Assembly: GCA_900175165.2 (NCBI GenBank)
Contig: FWWN02000511.1
Coordinates: 9,933-73,932, forward strand
Source: Rhizomucor pusillus
Lineage: Eukaryota; Mucoromycota; Mucoromycetes; Mucorales; Lichtheimiaceae
DNA: 64,000 bases
Direction of reading: 5' to 3'
Made by a program: the position numbers and the translations under genes. Below, piece by piece: positions 1 to 11,902 of this stretch; position 1 is the stretch's first letter, and every line of letters starts with the position of its first letter. The notes beneath the pieces were generated by a model. It searched no databases, had not been told where the DNA came from, and was given only the letters and a program-made list of their open reading frames with translations.

Positions 1-351
1 CACTCCGGGATGGGGGTGGAGGAAGGAGAAAGATAGAAACACGCAGAGATACGAATAGCCCAAGACGTGCAAAATCGCCTAGTCGTCGGAAACCAACCTT
101 TTTCTTTCCCTTTCTTCTTTTCTCGCTCTCAACTCTTTTTTCTTGCTTTTTTTTTTTGCCTTTGTACATAGTCCTTTTCCATCTGGGCACACCCAACTAC
201 GCTTTGAAGCCTCCATAGGTCCATCTGGATAGACCCTTGGAATAGAAAGAGAAAAAAAGGCTAGGCGGCCCGGATATATTTGTATATTCTATTGTTTTCT
301 TGTCCCTATCTCGATTCACCATCGGATCAGGCACAGCTGTTAAAAAAGCAT
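1..351. promoter_or_regulatory. Upstream region of the RasGEF gene
   Basis: No gene was recognised here. A strongly pyrimidine-rich stretch (mainly C/T on the plus strand, about 95-165) precedes the RasGEF start codon, which is common in fungal promoters and 5' leaders. An open frame runs in from 280, but the chosen ATG is at 352 because it leads directly into the Pro-rich region and SH3 domain. Confidence 0.4.
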
Positions 352-999
352 ATGACGATTTCAGCCATCCCTCCACCACAAAGTCCTCAGCCTACTACAC
401 TTTCGCCACCATCGTCCCTGCCCAGTTCGCCGCGAGACGAGCCATCCGCCTACACATCACATTTTGTACAAGCCCTGCACGATTATCTGCCGACGAACGC
501 GCCAGCTGATGCAGCGGTATCCTGTTTATTTTTCCGCAAAGGGGCCATCATTGAGGTCTTGACGAGAGACGATTCTGGATGGTGGGACGGCCAATGTGGT
601 GGTGTACGCGGCTGGTTTCCAAGCAACTACGTTGGAAGGATAGGAGAAGCTGTTCGACACAGCGCAGACTTTGAAGACGAGCATTCACAAAGAGAGTTGG
701 AGGACTGGAGGAATAGTATTTCTTCTGCTCATGTTCGAGATCACGAAGCATCTCCCGAGGTTACACCCTTGGCAACGTCAAATGTAGACCAGGTACGTAA
801 TTCGGGAAATGGCCCACTTCCAAAATAGTATTCGCATCATGCCACAACTCACGTCGAATCTCCGCAGGACAACTCAAAATTACTGCTGAATCGTGCAGAG
901 CTGGCGCGTGCCTTGTTGAACGAGGAGAAACATGTCAGCAGCGACGAGGGGTCGTCCTTATCATCATCTGCACATCTGCAGCAGCATCTGCAGCATCAT

Positions 1000-1030
<31 letters not shown>

Positions 1031-4000
1031 TAGACACACTCGTGAAACAGGTCGATGACAAAATCCACGAGTTACTGGAGGCTTGCGAACATCCAGAGAC
1101 GGCCAACATCCAATTGGCCATATTTCACGTTGTATCATCCATTCGCGCGGTCTTGACGGCAGCGAACACAGTTAGCAACGACTCTTCTCTGCTAAAATGC
1201 TATCCCGAGCTGGCTCGCCAACGTAAAAAATTGCTCAGTGCATTGAGCAAACTTGTGCTCAAAGGAAAAGAACTACAAGCTGCCCAGGATGGCGCCCTGG
1301 AAGCTGTGCTCCAGCAAATACCCACATTGACAAACACATTGGCTATTGAATTCAATACATTCGTCGACTTATTGCACATTGCACCGCAAGTTGTAGGCGA
1401 CGGACACCAAGCATCACCAAGATCGTCTTTACTTTCTGTCGATTCAGTAGCAACCAATTCAACTCAGTCTCTAAGACAGCAGCTCGTGGAGGCCCGATTA
1501 TCCAGCGCATCCCTTATTGCCAAAGCTGTTCCCTTGGCAGATGCACAGCATATCTTGCACAATCTACTAGAACACCAAGCTACTATTGACGACTTGATGC
1601 ACAAGCTCCAGTCGACCATTGAAAAATTCCTATCACAACGACAGCGAGCGACAGAAATGCTAGAAATGGCGAGGCGCTCTGTAGAAGCCGTTCGCACCTT
1701 CCTGGCAGTGGTGGAACATGTATGCTCGAACGTCGGCGAACTCGATTACAAGCACTGCTCAGTGATACCAGAAGATCCGCATCTCGTCGCACTTGTTCTC
1801 GCTAAAGAAGCCGTCTACAGTGCTATCACGAATCTAGTGACCTCCGTCAGAGCCTTAGCCAGTCCGCGGGGACGCCATGAAGAGCACGACATGAAACAGA
1901 TCCAAGATAACTGTGAAAAAGTCATACAGACAATCAACGATAGCGCTGCCCGCGTGCGGACATGCTTGCAGGTCGATGAACAAGATATCATCGAAAAAGA
2001 ACATGTTTACGCTATGAAAAAGGAGCTGGAAAGCAGCGTAGATACTCGACGTAACCAGACGCTCAGCATATTGGGTCGAAAAGCTACCAGCTTAAACGTG
2101 CTCCAACATCAGTACGACGAACCTGACGACTTGCGGAGAGACCTTAAGCAACCAACAACCAGAGATAACCACCTTGAAGATATTGCAGAAAATGATACCA
2201 TCGACAACAGCAATGACAAAGGCGTCAGCGAGCAGCAAGTTCAGGACCTTGATGTTGTTGCAAAAAACCCCTTGGTTCTTACAATTGATACCAATCAGCA
2301 ACAGCAGCAGCAGCAGCAGCAGCAAACTGAAAACAAGCCAAGTAGCGCAGCAGCGGCAGACATACCTCCACTTCCTCCCACTGTTAGCACAAGCTTAACA
2401 AGACGATCTAGAGCATTGTCGAAACCAGGTAGGCGCCCTAACATGGTGGCACCTGCTGCACGTGTCACTTCAGGTGCATCCATGAACTCTGTGCGCACTT
2501 CACAGAGCTCACAGCTACGGCAATCAATTCGCTCTTCCGTTGAATCTTCAAATATGACACCATTGACGACACCAGAAATAATGAGTCCTGTAACGGAAGC
2601 TAGCATCGACCATCAACAGCAGCAACAGCAACACCAACGACCTGTATCCTCAAAACTGCTGCCCCAGCCCGAACTTCGATTATCCACATCAAAGTCCACG
2701 CCGATCACCGAGGCTGCTGGTAGCAACAACCAACGCATCCGACGACCTCGTGAGTCAAGCATGTCTGCAATGCGTATGTCCGTAAAACCACGAGCAACAG
2801 ACGACTTGCGTTCATCCGCTACGAGCGAAAACCTCATGGATCCACAGCAAATACGAAGAGTGTCTTCATTGCTATCGATATCTGGCGGCAGTGATAGGCG
2901 TGACAGTCTAGCATCAAACGAGCGCCATTCAAAGGTTAGTGCGCCATCGACAGCAATATATCTTTGATAGATGGATATCCGAGGTTAACACAATGAATTC
3001 TCTTAGAATATGGAGCCCGAGCCTTGGTTCTTGAAGCAGAGAAGTTTCTCTGAGGATGAGCTGATGCTTAACGCTGAAGGCCAGGTGACAGGTGCAACTA
3101 TCGAAGCACTGGTAGAGAAACTCACATTGCATGAAAAATCGCCTGGTATGTCCCCAATCGACGCTGTTGGTGGATACGAATTGGAAAACTCACAATGGAA
3201 CGTAGACCTTATTTTCACGCGTGCATTCTTTTACAACTTCCGTCTATTTACGACACCCTCAGTGTTTTTGGACCTGCTTATTCAACGTTTCGGTCTGAAA
3301 CCACCTGCAGAGGTACCGTTGAATCCGCAGGATTTGGCACTGTGGACAAACAGAGTCCTGTTACCCGTTCGTCTTCGTGTTTACAACGTGATCAAGAGCT
3401 GGCTTGAAACCTACTTTTCCTTTGATCACGATGCATGCATAGAAAAAACATTGATCGATTTCACTGCAGGCCCAATGTCGGAAGCCATGCCTGGGCCGGC
3501 AAAGCGCATGATGGAATTGATTCGAAAACGAGTAAGTTTCGACTAGCATTATTTGTGAGATAGGTGTGATTAATGTGGATATTTTTCTAGTTTGCTTCCA
3601 GAACATTGGCATGCACAGGCCGCAAAATGTCGTATACGAAGGACCTGAAAAGTTTATATCAGCAGCAAAAGCCGAGCTCGTCTGGATCGCACCTGTCACT
3701 TTCTTCCGGATCCTCGCTGTTTTCCACACTTGCGCTTTTCGAGGACCATTCCTCCTCTTTGGATTCAACCGCACCTCCTCCTACACCTAACGTTGCACGA
3801 TCGCTGCGTAGCACATTGAAAAAGGCCTCCAGTCTCGGCAATCTGACAATGGTGCATATCAGCGAATTTGACCCGACCGAGCTGGCGCGCCAGTTGACCC
3901 TTATGGAAAGCAGCATGTTTTGCCAGATCGAGCCGAGCGAAATGATCGGACAAGAGTTTAAAAAGAAGGTCGGGCAGAGCTTGGCAGTGCACGTTAAGGC

Positions 4001-4684
4001 GATGATCCAGAGAAGCACGCAAATTACAAGCTGGGTATCCGACACCATCCTGCGCGAAACAGATGCAAAGAAGCGCGCTCAGATGATAAAGTTTTGGATC
4101 AAAGTTGGCGACGTAAGTACCACAAATTTAGATAAACATCAATGTTTGTGTACCAATCCACTGTTTAGAGCTGTCTTCAACTAAGCAATTACAACACATT
4201 GATGGCCATTCGATCTGCGCTTGATTCAACGAGTATCGCGCGGTTGAAAAAGACTTGGGACCTCGTGTCTGCGAAAAACAAGGCGCTCTACGATCCTATC
4301 TACAGAGCGACTGATTCTCGCAGAAACTTTGCCGAGTATCGAAACCGGTTAAAGAACGCTGTCGCCCCGTGTCTCCCATTCCTGGGTGTCTATCTCACTG
4401 ACATGACATTTATCGACGACGGCAACGCCAACCACCGCACTTCGCCCAATGGTCATCAGCTTATCAATTTCGACAAGTATATCAAGATCACACGCATCTT
4501 GAATGAGATTGACCAGTTCCAAATCCCTTACCGTCTTACCGAAGTTGAAGAAATCCAGCGGTACCTCTTGCAATGTCTTGAAACCGTCGAGACAGACAAT
4601 GGCGTATTCTATGCAAAGAGCCTCCAGCTGGAACCAAGAGAAGAAGAATTCGATATCAAAAGTTTCATCTCCAACCTGTCATAG
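352..4684 (+). CDS. CDC25: SH3-domain Ras guanine nucleotide exchange factor (Cdc25 type)
   Basis: The model is join(352..792, 868..2934, 3007..3531, 3591..4112, 4169..4684), 1356 residues. All four introns are GT-AG and keep frame. The N-terminus is Pro-rich, then an SH3 domain spans about residues 37-98 (core ALHDYLP, DDSGWWDG, RGWFPSNYVG). A long middle region has His/Gln runs and Ser/Thr-rich low complexity. A RasGEF N-terminal module follows (about 840-1010), then the CDC25 catalytic domain (about 1065-1345) with the family signature SNYNTLMAIRSAL. Proteins of this build activate Ras at membranes by swapping GDP for GTP and feed cAMP/PKA or MAPK signalling in fungi. The SH3-GEF order matches yeast Cdc25. 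It converges on CDC40 with 206 bp between stop codons. The substrate Ras is inferred from the family. Confidence 0.9.
976..1031 (+). repeat. CAG/CAT triplet run coding for His/Gln tract in RasGEF
   Basis: A run of CAT and CAG triplets encodes five His followed by seven Gln in the linker after the SH3 domain. A second CAG run in the same gene lies near 2294-2325. Such runs slip readily in replication, so their length may vary between strains. Confidence 0.85.
2294..2325 (+). repeat. Second CAG run (poly-Gln) in RasGEF
   Basis: Consecutive CAG/CAA codons give about ten Gln residues in the low-complexity middle of the RasGEF protein, between the SH3 and the catalytic modules. Confidence 0.8.
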
Positions 4685-4695
4685 CTCGCTCTTGT

Positions 4696-4711
4696 TATAT
4701 ATATATATATA
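4696..4711. repeat. (TA)8 microsatellite in convergent spacer
   Basis: A short TA dinucleotide run lies just past the RasGEF stop codon, in the 206-bp spacer shared with the 3' end of CDC40. AT-rich runs here may help 3'-end formation of the convergent transcripts, but this is inference. Confidence 0.7.
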
Positions 4712-4890
4712 CCATCAACCACAATCTTCCTCCTTCTTGTCTCCTCTGCATTCTTCTCCTTTTTTTCCGCATCCTCCTCCTTCCCCCACCACATCATTGC
4801 CGCCTTCTTTCTACATAGTGTACTTTTAATATCAATTTGCCATTTTTTTCTTTTTCGAACAATGCGTTTTCTGTACAATAACTATTTTGT

Positions 4891-6916
4891 TTAATCCCAG
4901 TATTTGATAAGACCTAGAGATACGTTAGATCACGTGCCCTTTGGTAAAAACGGAGTGGGAGGAAACGACTTACCATCCCAGGAACAAGTAGCCATCTTTG
5001 ATGTTTCGTGCGGATGCCACTCTGTATTCATGACGACCTTGTCGTGCGCCTTGAATTTCTTTATGATCCTGCATGTTTTCCAGTCCCACGTCCACACGTT
5101 GCCGTTCGAGTCACCGCTCGATATGAATCGACCGTCGGGTGAGAAGCCAGGCTTGCATGCGTAACCTGCTACCAAATGGCCCGCAAATCGCTTCTTACGG
5201 TTCATACGGAAACGGTCCCTTGCGCCATACACAACGATCTGGTTGTCCAAGGATTGGCATGCCATCCATTTATCTGGTCCGAGACGAATTGGTAAGAAAA
5301 CTATATCATTTCGTACGCTCGGTTCAAGGTACTTACTGTTTGGATGAAGAGTGACTGCAGGCATGGAATGCATATCTGGCTCGGCAATATATTTAATGAC
5401 GACTGGTATATCAAACTCCCAGGCACGCATCGTCTTATCGTCGGAAGTTGTAATGAAACGTCTATTGTCATCTACAAATGTAATGGTGTTGACAGCGCCC
5501 AAGTGCTGATCGTATTCCTGCGTGATCTCGCCGCTGTTGATGTCGAATTGTACAATCTTTTTATCCGAGCAACCTGCCAGGAAGATATTCTGCTTATCCT
5601 CGTCCGGGTTGAACGTCACGCAGTACGGTGTCTTGCCGGTCGTGAATGCTCGTATGCATTGACCTAGATGGATATGCGTTTGGTATTCAACCTTTGAATC
5701 GCCCCATTATTTAACATCTCCTTACCAGTCTCTGTATCCCACAATTTAACGTATCTATCGTAACTAGCACTCAAAAACCGTCTGCCGTCATTGCTGAATG
5801 CAATATCTCGCACCGCTTTGGTGTGGCCAATCATGGTTCTCAGTAAGCTTCGATCGTGGTAGACATCCCAAATCTAAATGTAAATATATAGTAAGTATGT
5901 GCTTTCCTCTATTCCCAGGATTATTCATTACCTTGAGTTTGTTGTCCATACCAGCGCTAAGCAAGATATGCGCAGACTTTGGCAAAAACCGAATAGCAGA
6001 AACACCTTTTTTGTGACCTTCCCAAGTATGAATACAACGCTTTGGAATAAAGCATTCCTGAGTTCCCGGCTCTCCAAGCAAATTGACATCCACGTCCTGG
6101 GGTACAGCCATGTATGTCCGGCCCAAGTAGTCGTATTCTGACTCGCCGTGAAAGATGGTGGTTTCTGTCGTCTGGGGCATGCTCTTTGCTGCAGCTGTCT
6201 TCTTTTCTTCAGTTTCCACTGCTGGTTTGTTGGTTTCCTCCTTCTCTTCTTCCTCTGGGGCATTCTTGAGCCGCTGGGTACTGTCGTCTTCGTATCCAGC
6301 CCAAGGACCCTTGTACGCGTTTTCACCGTCCACTACAGACAAGTCGCCCTTTGCCTCTCTCTTTTTCCGTAGATCCTTGTTGCGTCTAAGCTCTTTGGGT
6401 GCTCTGTCAAAAACGGTGGCGCCGCCTAGATGCGCCGCGTTCTCCAGGTTGCCGACGTATCCTGTTCCGTGCATACCGGCGCCGACCTGTCCCGCCACGT
6501 TGGCGTCACTTATTGATGGATCGCGTGCATATCCATATGTCTGAAACGTCCTGTACTGCGTTCGAAAGTCCATTTCAGAGATGGCCTGCTGCTCTACGTG
6601 TCCTGTCAGGATATTCTGTGTCGCTAACCGAGGCTCTGCGTTCGGATTCTCGGGCCCAAGCACTGGTCGCTGAAGATCATCGTATGTGACATTGACGGTG
6701 AGCTCGGTGGCTGTTGGTGCAGCGTAGATTCTGTCTGAATGCTGATCCTATGTAATACGTCAGCCCAAAGTTTTTACGAACGGATCCATCCTTGATCTTT
6801 ACAATCGTGGCAACGTCCGGTGTTGCATTTATCTTTATTGACGATGACGGCCGAGTAGTCAAAGAGGCCGCTTGCTCATCTTCATCGCTGGAACCATAAT
6901 TATTAACGAGATCCAT
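4891..6916 (-). CDS. CDC40: Pre-mRNA splicing factor Prp17/Cdc40, WD40 protein
   Basis: The model is complement(join(4891..4913, 4974..5273, 5337..5663, 5726..5873, 5932..6747, 6803..6916)), 575 residues, close to the roughly 580 of human PRP17. The N-terminus [14 protein letters not shown] and the block [10 protein letters not shown] fit the family. A WD40 propeller follows ([57 protein letters not shown]). The last 23-nt exon completes the typical end WDGLIKYWD. Prp17 is a nuclear spliceosome protein acting in the second catalytic step. The donor at 6802 (GTAAAG) was chosen because it gives a 55-nt intron with a CTGAC branch site and keeps frame. A second option at the same junction, with a 43-nt intron, would change only a few residues. 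Confidence 0.93.
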
Positions 6917-8070
6917 AATTTGCTCAAGACAAGAAGAGAATAATAATGTGTGTCAAGCAGATGCGGTGCTGCAAAATTCAGCGCGCTGAAAGCAGCGCAT
7001 TCCAGCGCTTTGGGAATTACAGCTCTCGAGACTTCTTATCTGGGCTTTTCGTTCATTACAGCACTTTACAAGTACACGCAAGTTTTCAGCAATGGATTAC
7101 TTTAGACAGATGGATAGTAGTCACTCTCGGACAGACAATAAGTATTCACGTTGTTTGACAAAGGAGAAGCAGATGTGGTTTACACCATAAGGGCACGCTT
7201 TCAAATCGAAAACATTGTAAGACAGATCCATTCATGCTACACGACAGCGATAAAAAGAAGAACGCTTCTGTGTATCCCATCCTTTCTTTGTTCAAGTGCA
7301 TATAATACGGAAGACTTTTGTGTCAAATGACCAAACTTTTTCTTCGTCTTAACTAATGGGATTTGATGTACATTTACTTATTTTTTGCTGTTCATTCTTC
7401 TTGGCTCACCATGTCCGCAGGATTCTCTCTCATTCAGACCTTGCTTTCGCCTGAATATTTAGCCTAACGAATTAATAAAATAACTATATTCCTTCTTCAC
7501 AATTTAGCCATCGTTTTCCGATATTTCCTTTACAGTTAAATGCTACCAATCCACGATCATGCTTGTACAGTTACTGTGCTGTGCAAGCATTGTATCTTAA
7601 CGTTTCCCTTATGGTCCTACTGGAGCATTGAGGGTTTGGAAAGTTTGGGAATGCGGCATTCGTTGCAAGGTTTTCCCGATATCATCATTGTCGGTAAGCA
7701 TCTCATCGGCAGAGATTCGTAAGTAGATTTTCTTTTCGGTGCTAAACGGAGAGTATGGATCAGCAAAGAACCGAGCACATTGCTAGATCAAATTTACGAG
7801 ATCCACTTTGATCGTGCTGATCGAAGCACCGAGGCACTATGCAATCCGCGCCACTATGCCTCGCGCACTTGCTTGTCCACCTCCAACTCGGTGTTAATGC
7901 TTGCTTAATAGCCTCTTTCCAAGGTATATGTTTCCTGTATTGGCTACACTAAGTGTGTATTAATAACATGGACATGATAATCTTTGGATTGTAAAACGAG
8001 GAAATGAAACAAATCTAGCTTTTTTGCTTTTTTTCTTCTCTTTTTTCTTTCTTTTTTTTTATTTCATTGA
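6917..8070. other. Intergenic, no gene recognised
   Basis: About 1.15 kb between the CDC40 start and the 3' end of the next minus-strand gene. I see only short, unsupported open frames, no tRNA-like element and no clear repeat. The right end (about 8020-8060) is T-rich. Confidence 0.5.
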
Positions 8071-9402
8071 TTATTGGTGTTGCTGAGGAGAAGACGATGA
8101 AGCTGCAGCAGCTCTTCTTTGCATCTGCTGATCAACAAGTGCTGCGATCTTGCTTGCAAACGCGTGTCTTGCCTGGTCTTGAATGTGCAAGTTGTGGTTC
8201 TGGGCAAACTCGTCGACAAGTTCGAGATAATTGCTCGTGTCATACACCGGCAACGGCGCAGAGATACCAGGGACTAGCTCGATCATGAACTTGAACAAGA
8301 GCTTGCGTTCCTTGGGCGGTGCCGGTGCCGGTGCAGTGGCAGGGGCGGTGGTTGGTTTGGGCGGTGCATAAATGGAATCCGCTGAGCCGCCCAAATTCTG
8401 AGGTGCGTACTTTGATGCAGCGCTGCTAGGCGCATATTTGGAAGCAGCAGAGCCAGATGCAGCTGGTGGCGGCGGCACGGCTTGAGAAGAGGAAGAAGGA
8501 GGCGTGGTCGGCGCAGACGCTGTAGCCCATTTTGATTGAAGAGACGAGGAGGTATCAGCTGAATATTGCTGCCATTGCTGTTGGGGTTGCTGTTGGGGTT
8601 GCTGCTGCTGCTGTTGCCATTGTTGCCATTGTTGTGGAGGCTGTGGTTGCACTGGCTGGGGAGCTCCCGGTGCCGGTGCCGGTGCCGATGCTGCTGACGG
8701 TTTAGGAGCATACTTTGAAGCCAGTGAACCAGCGCTTGGTGCTTGCCAGTCGTTAGCAGGTGGAGTAAATTCGGGTTTCGAGGGAGCTTGCATTTCCCAA
8801 AATGGTTTGTCTACAAGCTGTCCAGAGCCCCAAGCGCCAGCGCCTTGAGGTGGTGGTCTCGATTGGAACGTAGAGCGAGGTTGTGTTGGCGGAGGTCTGG
8901 ATGCCTTTGTAGACGGCGGTGCAGAGCGTGGAGGAGTTGGAGCGCCTGGTCCTTTGGATTTCTTGCCTTTTTTCTTCTTTCTGCCACTTCCAGGAATTGA
9001 CTGCTTGTTGAGTCGTTGGTTGAGGATATATTCTTCGTCCACTGGCTTGTAATTGGCACCACGTCGATGCAGGTTGCCGGAACCGATACCTCCAGGCTTG
9101 ATTTTGATGTTTGGGTCTATAAGCGAGTCCCATCCAATATTAATTTGCGTGGTGCCCTCCTTGTCTGTAGTCTGCGTGCCCCAGCTTGTCATTTGAAGTG
9201 GCGCATAGTCATCGTCTTCGTCGTCATCGTCATCGAATGAGTCGTCCGATCCATCGTCGTAGAGACTGTTGGATCCAGAGCTGGCTGCTTGATTCCAGTG
9301 ATTTGCTTGATTGCCTTGCTGGTGAGAAGCAGGAGCTTGTCCCCAGGAGGCGCCAAGCACTGCGTTGGGATTGCTGCCAAAAACGCTTTGGTGGTCTGTC
9401 AT
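8071..9402 (-). CDS. Pro/Gln-rich low-complexity protein of unknown function
   Basis: A single open frame of 443 residues from ATG 9402; the frame extends upstream to 9588 but the region there does not look coding. I do not recognise the family. In order it has an N-terminal Gln/Asn/Ser-rich stretch, a run of about a dozen acidic residues (around residue 55), a moderately conserved-looking segment (INIGWDSLIDPNIKIKPGG), a basic patch KKKKGKK, and a long Pro/Ala/Gln-rich region with repeated SKYAP motifs. The C-terminal 70 residues are ordered-looking (FKFMIELVPGISAPLPVYDT, then LVDEFAQNHNL). This tail resembles short C-terminal motifs seen in diverse eukaryotic proteins, but I cannot name it. 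Codon use and length argue that it is a real gene. Confidence 0.65.
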   Translation of the reverse strand: MTDHQSVFGSNPNAVLGASWGQAPASHQQGNQANHWNQAASSGSNSLYDDGSDDSFDDDDDEDDDYAPLQMTSWGTQTTDKEGTTQINIGWDSLIDPNIKIKPGGIGSGNLHRRGANYKPVDEEYILNQRLNKQSIPGSGRKKKKGKKSKGPGAPTPPRSAPPSTKASRPPPTQPRSTFQSRPPPQGAGAWGSGQLVDKPFWEMQAPSKPEFTPPANDWQAPSAGSLASKYAPKPSAASAPAPAPGAPQPVQPQPPQQWQQWQQQQQQPQQQPQQQWQQYSADTSSSLQSKWATASAPTTPPSSSSQAVPPPPAASGSAASKYAPSSAASKYAPQNLGGSADSIYAPPKPTTAPATAPAPAPPKERKLLFKFMIELVPGISAPLPVYDTSNYLELVDEFAQNHNLHIQDQARHAFASKIAALVDQQMQRRAAAASSSSPQQHQ

Positions 9403-9740
9403 TAGGAAAGCTGGACGATCGCTGCTTGTCAAAAGAGAGAAAGTTCTGGCGGGTGACTGATGGTGAGCGCGCGGTGTCCCGAATTTTTCATTGTCCCACA
9501 CCCTTCCGTCCTTGTCTGTCGCATTTCTCCTGGAACGCGTGACCATAAAAGTCCAAACACGTCGGCAGGGATCAACAGCGTCGTGCAATGCAAGGCACAG
9601 AATCTTAAACTTTTTTGATTTTTTTTTGGCAATTTATTGACAACGGACGTAGTTAACTGATGAATATGTGCAAGCGACAGATCATGGTACATACAAATAA
9701 AATAAGGCACACAGAAATAGAAAAACCACTACAGTAGATC

Positions 9741-10953
9741 TCAAAGGTACGTTGGAGACGAAACAGACCACGCTGCAGTGCCAGTTTGCGGATGTACATC
9801 GCAGCAAAGTAGTCTGCCGGAGTCATAGAGTAGACCATCTTGCCGAGCAAAGAGTAGCGGTAGCTGGTATGATCCACGCGAGTAGTTGAATTCACCAGGC
9901 AGTTTAACGACTGCATGCGTGCTCTGGCGCATAGAGCCAGATTGCTCAGGTTGACTGCTGATGAGTCGAGTCTCCAGCGGGCCAATATTACCTAGCCAGC
10001 ATTCAAGGAGGCAAGATACATTGTTCACGTTCTGCATCAAGTATTGCCCTGTAATATCCAAAGTGTGTGTGGAGCTATTGTACAAGACTGAGGAGAGAAT
10101 TGGCGCTGGTTGAATGTGTTCGCTAACATTGGCTATACGGTCTTCTGGTTGAGTGAATCTGTACTGGAATTTGGCGATGCCTACAATAGTCCAGCAGAGG
10201 TAGTCGCTCACTTGCTCGTACGCAAGCTCGAGGCTGGCGCTTGTAGGCTGTTTTACATCAGACTCTGCGGTGCTGATCCAGGTGGTTCCAGAGACATTGG
10301 TAGAAGCAGTAGTTTTCTCTGAAAAGTGCAGGCGTTGCGATCTGCCGCCTGTTGCTGCTGTGGTTGCAGGGACGTTGTTGGCTGTCTCTGACGCTGCTGT
10401 TGCTGCTACAGCAGAACCGGAAGCACTCAGGTACACTGGCCGTGCATTTGCTGAAGATGCAAGCTGGAGGGCGATCTTTTGCATTTGGCTAACTGGACCG
10501 TAGGCGAACGAAACGATGCGGTTCTTTTCGACCTTGCGAACAATGACAGGCGGCGAAGTTGCGCCAGTGCTGTTGTCTTTGAGAATAATCTCCATGCCGT
10601 AAGCAAGCGGGATAGCGGTTTCGGCTCCTAGGATAGATGATGACGAGTACGAGGTAGCTGCAACGTTTCCTCCACCGTTGCTAGGATGTTTGACAATGAT
10701 AATGTCGAATGGTGTCCAGGAACTATTCTTTGCACATAATCGCCCGGCGTACGTCGACATGTATTTTGTGCTGACCGTCTGCGAGTTGATCCGATTGAAC
10801 AGGGCGATGGGAGTGTTTGTGACGATGCAAGAAGACAACGTCCTGTTTTTTGCAGTCTTTTTTGACGGTTTGGATATAATATACACTGGGTTGGAAAGGA
10901 ACGCTGCAAACGGACGATCGGTTTCATCATCCATGCCGGCAGAATAGGAGGAG

Positions 10954-10991
<38 letters not shown>

Positions 10992-11645
10992 AAGACTGAT
11001 TCGTAAACTAAACTGTTTTGCCTTTGCAGTACCAGAAACATGCAGAAATCGAAACGTGCTTTGCATGTCTTGATCGAGAGTAGCCAGCTGCTCAATCGAT
11101 GTATCGGTGCTGTCGCAGACAACAGCCATGGAGACCTTTGGTTTATCAGCACCAGGCGGACTCACCAGGTTCACAATAGGTGGAGGACAAAGGAATCTCT
11201 TTTCAGAACCGTACGACTTCTGTGCTACGGCTGCGTGCAAACACGTAAGCGTTGTCATAGAGTGCTGTTGCTCTTGGTATTGCTGCTGAGAGTGTGGCGC
11301 GGCGGCTAGAGTTTGTTGCAATCGTCTTCTAACTTTGACTAGGCGATTATCTTCTACGTAGTCCTCTGAAGGTCGTTTTGGCGGCGGCGGTGGAGGAGAA
11401 ATCAGCGTCGTTGTTTCTGTTATCGACGAGCGCCGCCGTTCATACTCCTGGTAATCCTTGCTGCGATAGGGAGTTTCGCCGTTCGAGTCGAGCAATGATT
11501 CGATGGACATTGGCTGCAAGGATGTTGTTGTAACCCGTTTTTGATAGTCAAGGCGATCGTCTGTTGGCGAGATATTGACGAGTTGTATCTTTTTACTAGA
11601 CCCAAAGATCTGCTGTGAGATGATGGGTGAATTTTGCTGGTCCAT
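9741..11645 (-). CDS. CSL-family (CBF1/Su(H)/LAG-1) transcription factor
   Basis: An intronless frame of 634 residues starting at ATG 11645. The DNA-binding core begins near residue 133 with LTCLHAAVAQKSYGSEKRF, followed by the beta-trefoil hallmark ISKPSKK (about 258) and IALFNRINSQTVSTKYM (about 281). The C-terminal third contains CWTIVGIAKFQYRF and a TIG/Rel-like segment ending near the stop. CSL proteins bind GTGRGAA-type sites. Animals use them in Notch signalling, and fungi, which lack Notch, have Cbf11/Cbf12 types linked to adhesion, lipid metabolism and cell cycle. The N-terminal 130 residues are low complexity. An unusual run of about 16 Ser (219-234) interrupts the first DNA-binding (Rel-homology) domain. 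Identification rests on these motifs and is strong; the biological role is inferred. Confidence 0.9.
10939..10990 (-). repeat. GAA/GGA triplet run (poly-Ser) inside the CSL DNA-binding domain
   Basis: On the plus strand this is a purine-only run of GAA, GGA and GAG triplets. Read on the minus strand it gives about 16 serine codons in the Rel-homology domain of the CSL gene, between the strand ending FSLRIS and the block ending NPVYIISKPSKK. Confidence 0.8.
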
Positions 11646-11902
11646 GTCGGGGAAGTCGGGAAGAAAAGCAAATAAATGGTTTACATCTCTCTCGAAAGTT
11701 AAAAGAGGAGCAGCAGCAGCAGCACCTGCAAGACCGCTCTCATCACGTGTGGAATGAGAAACAATCGAATTCCCAGGGAAACTATGAATCTATGCCAGGG
11801 AAAATAAAGCTTTTATTGGCTGGATTAATGCGTGTTCGTAAGTGATGGTGAATCACATCTGTTTGATAAGCGGTGTTTCCATGGCTGCAACATCATCATC
11901 AT

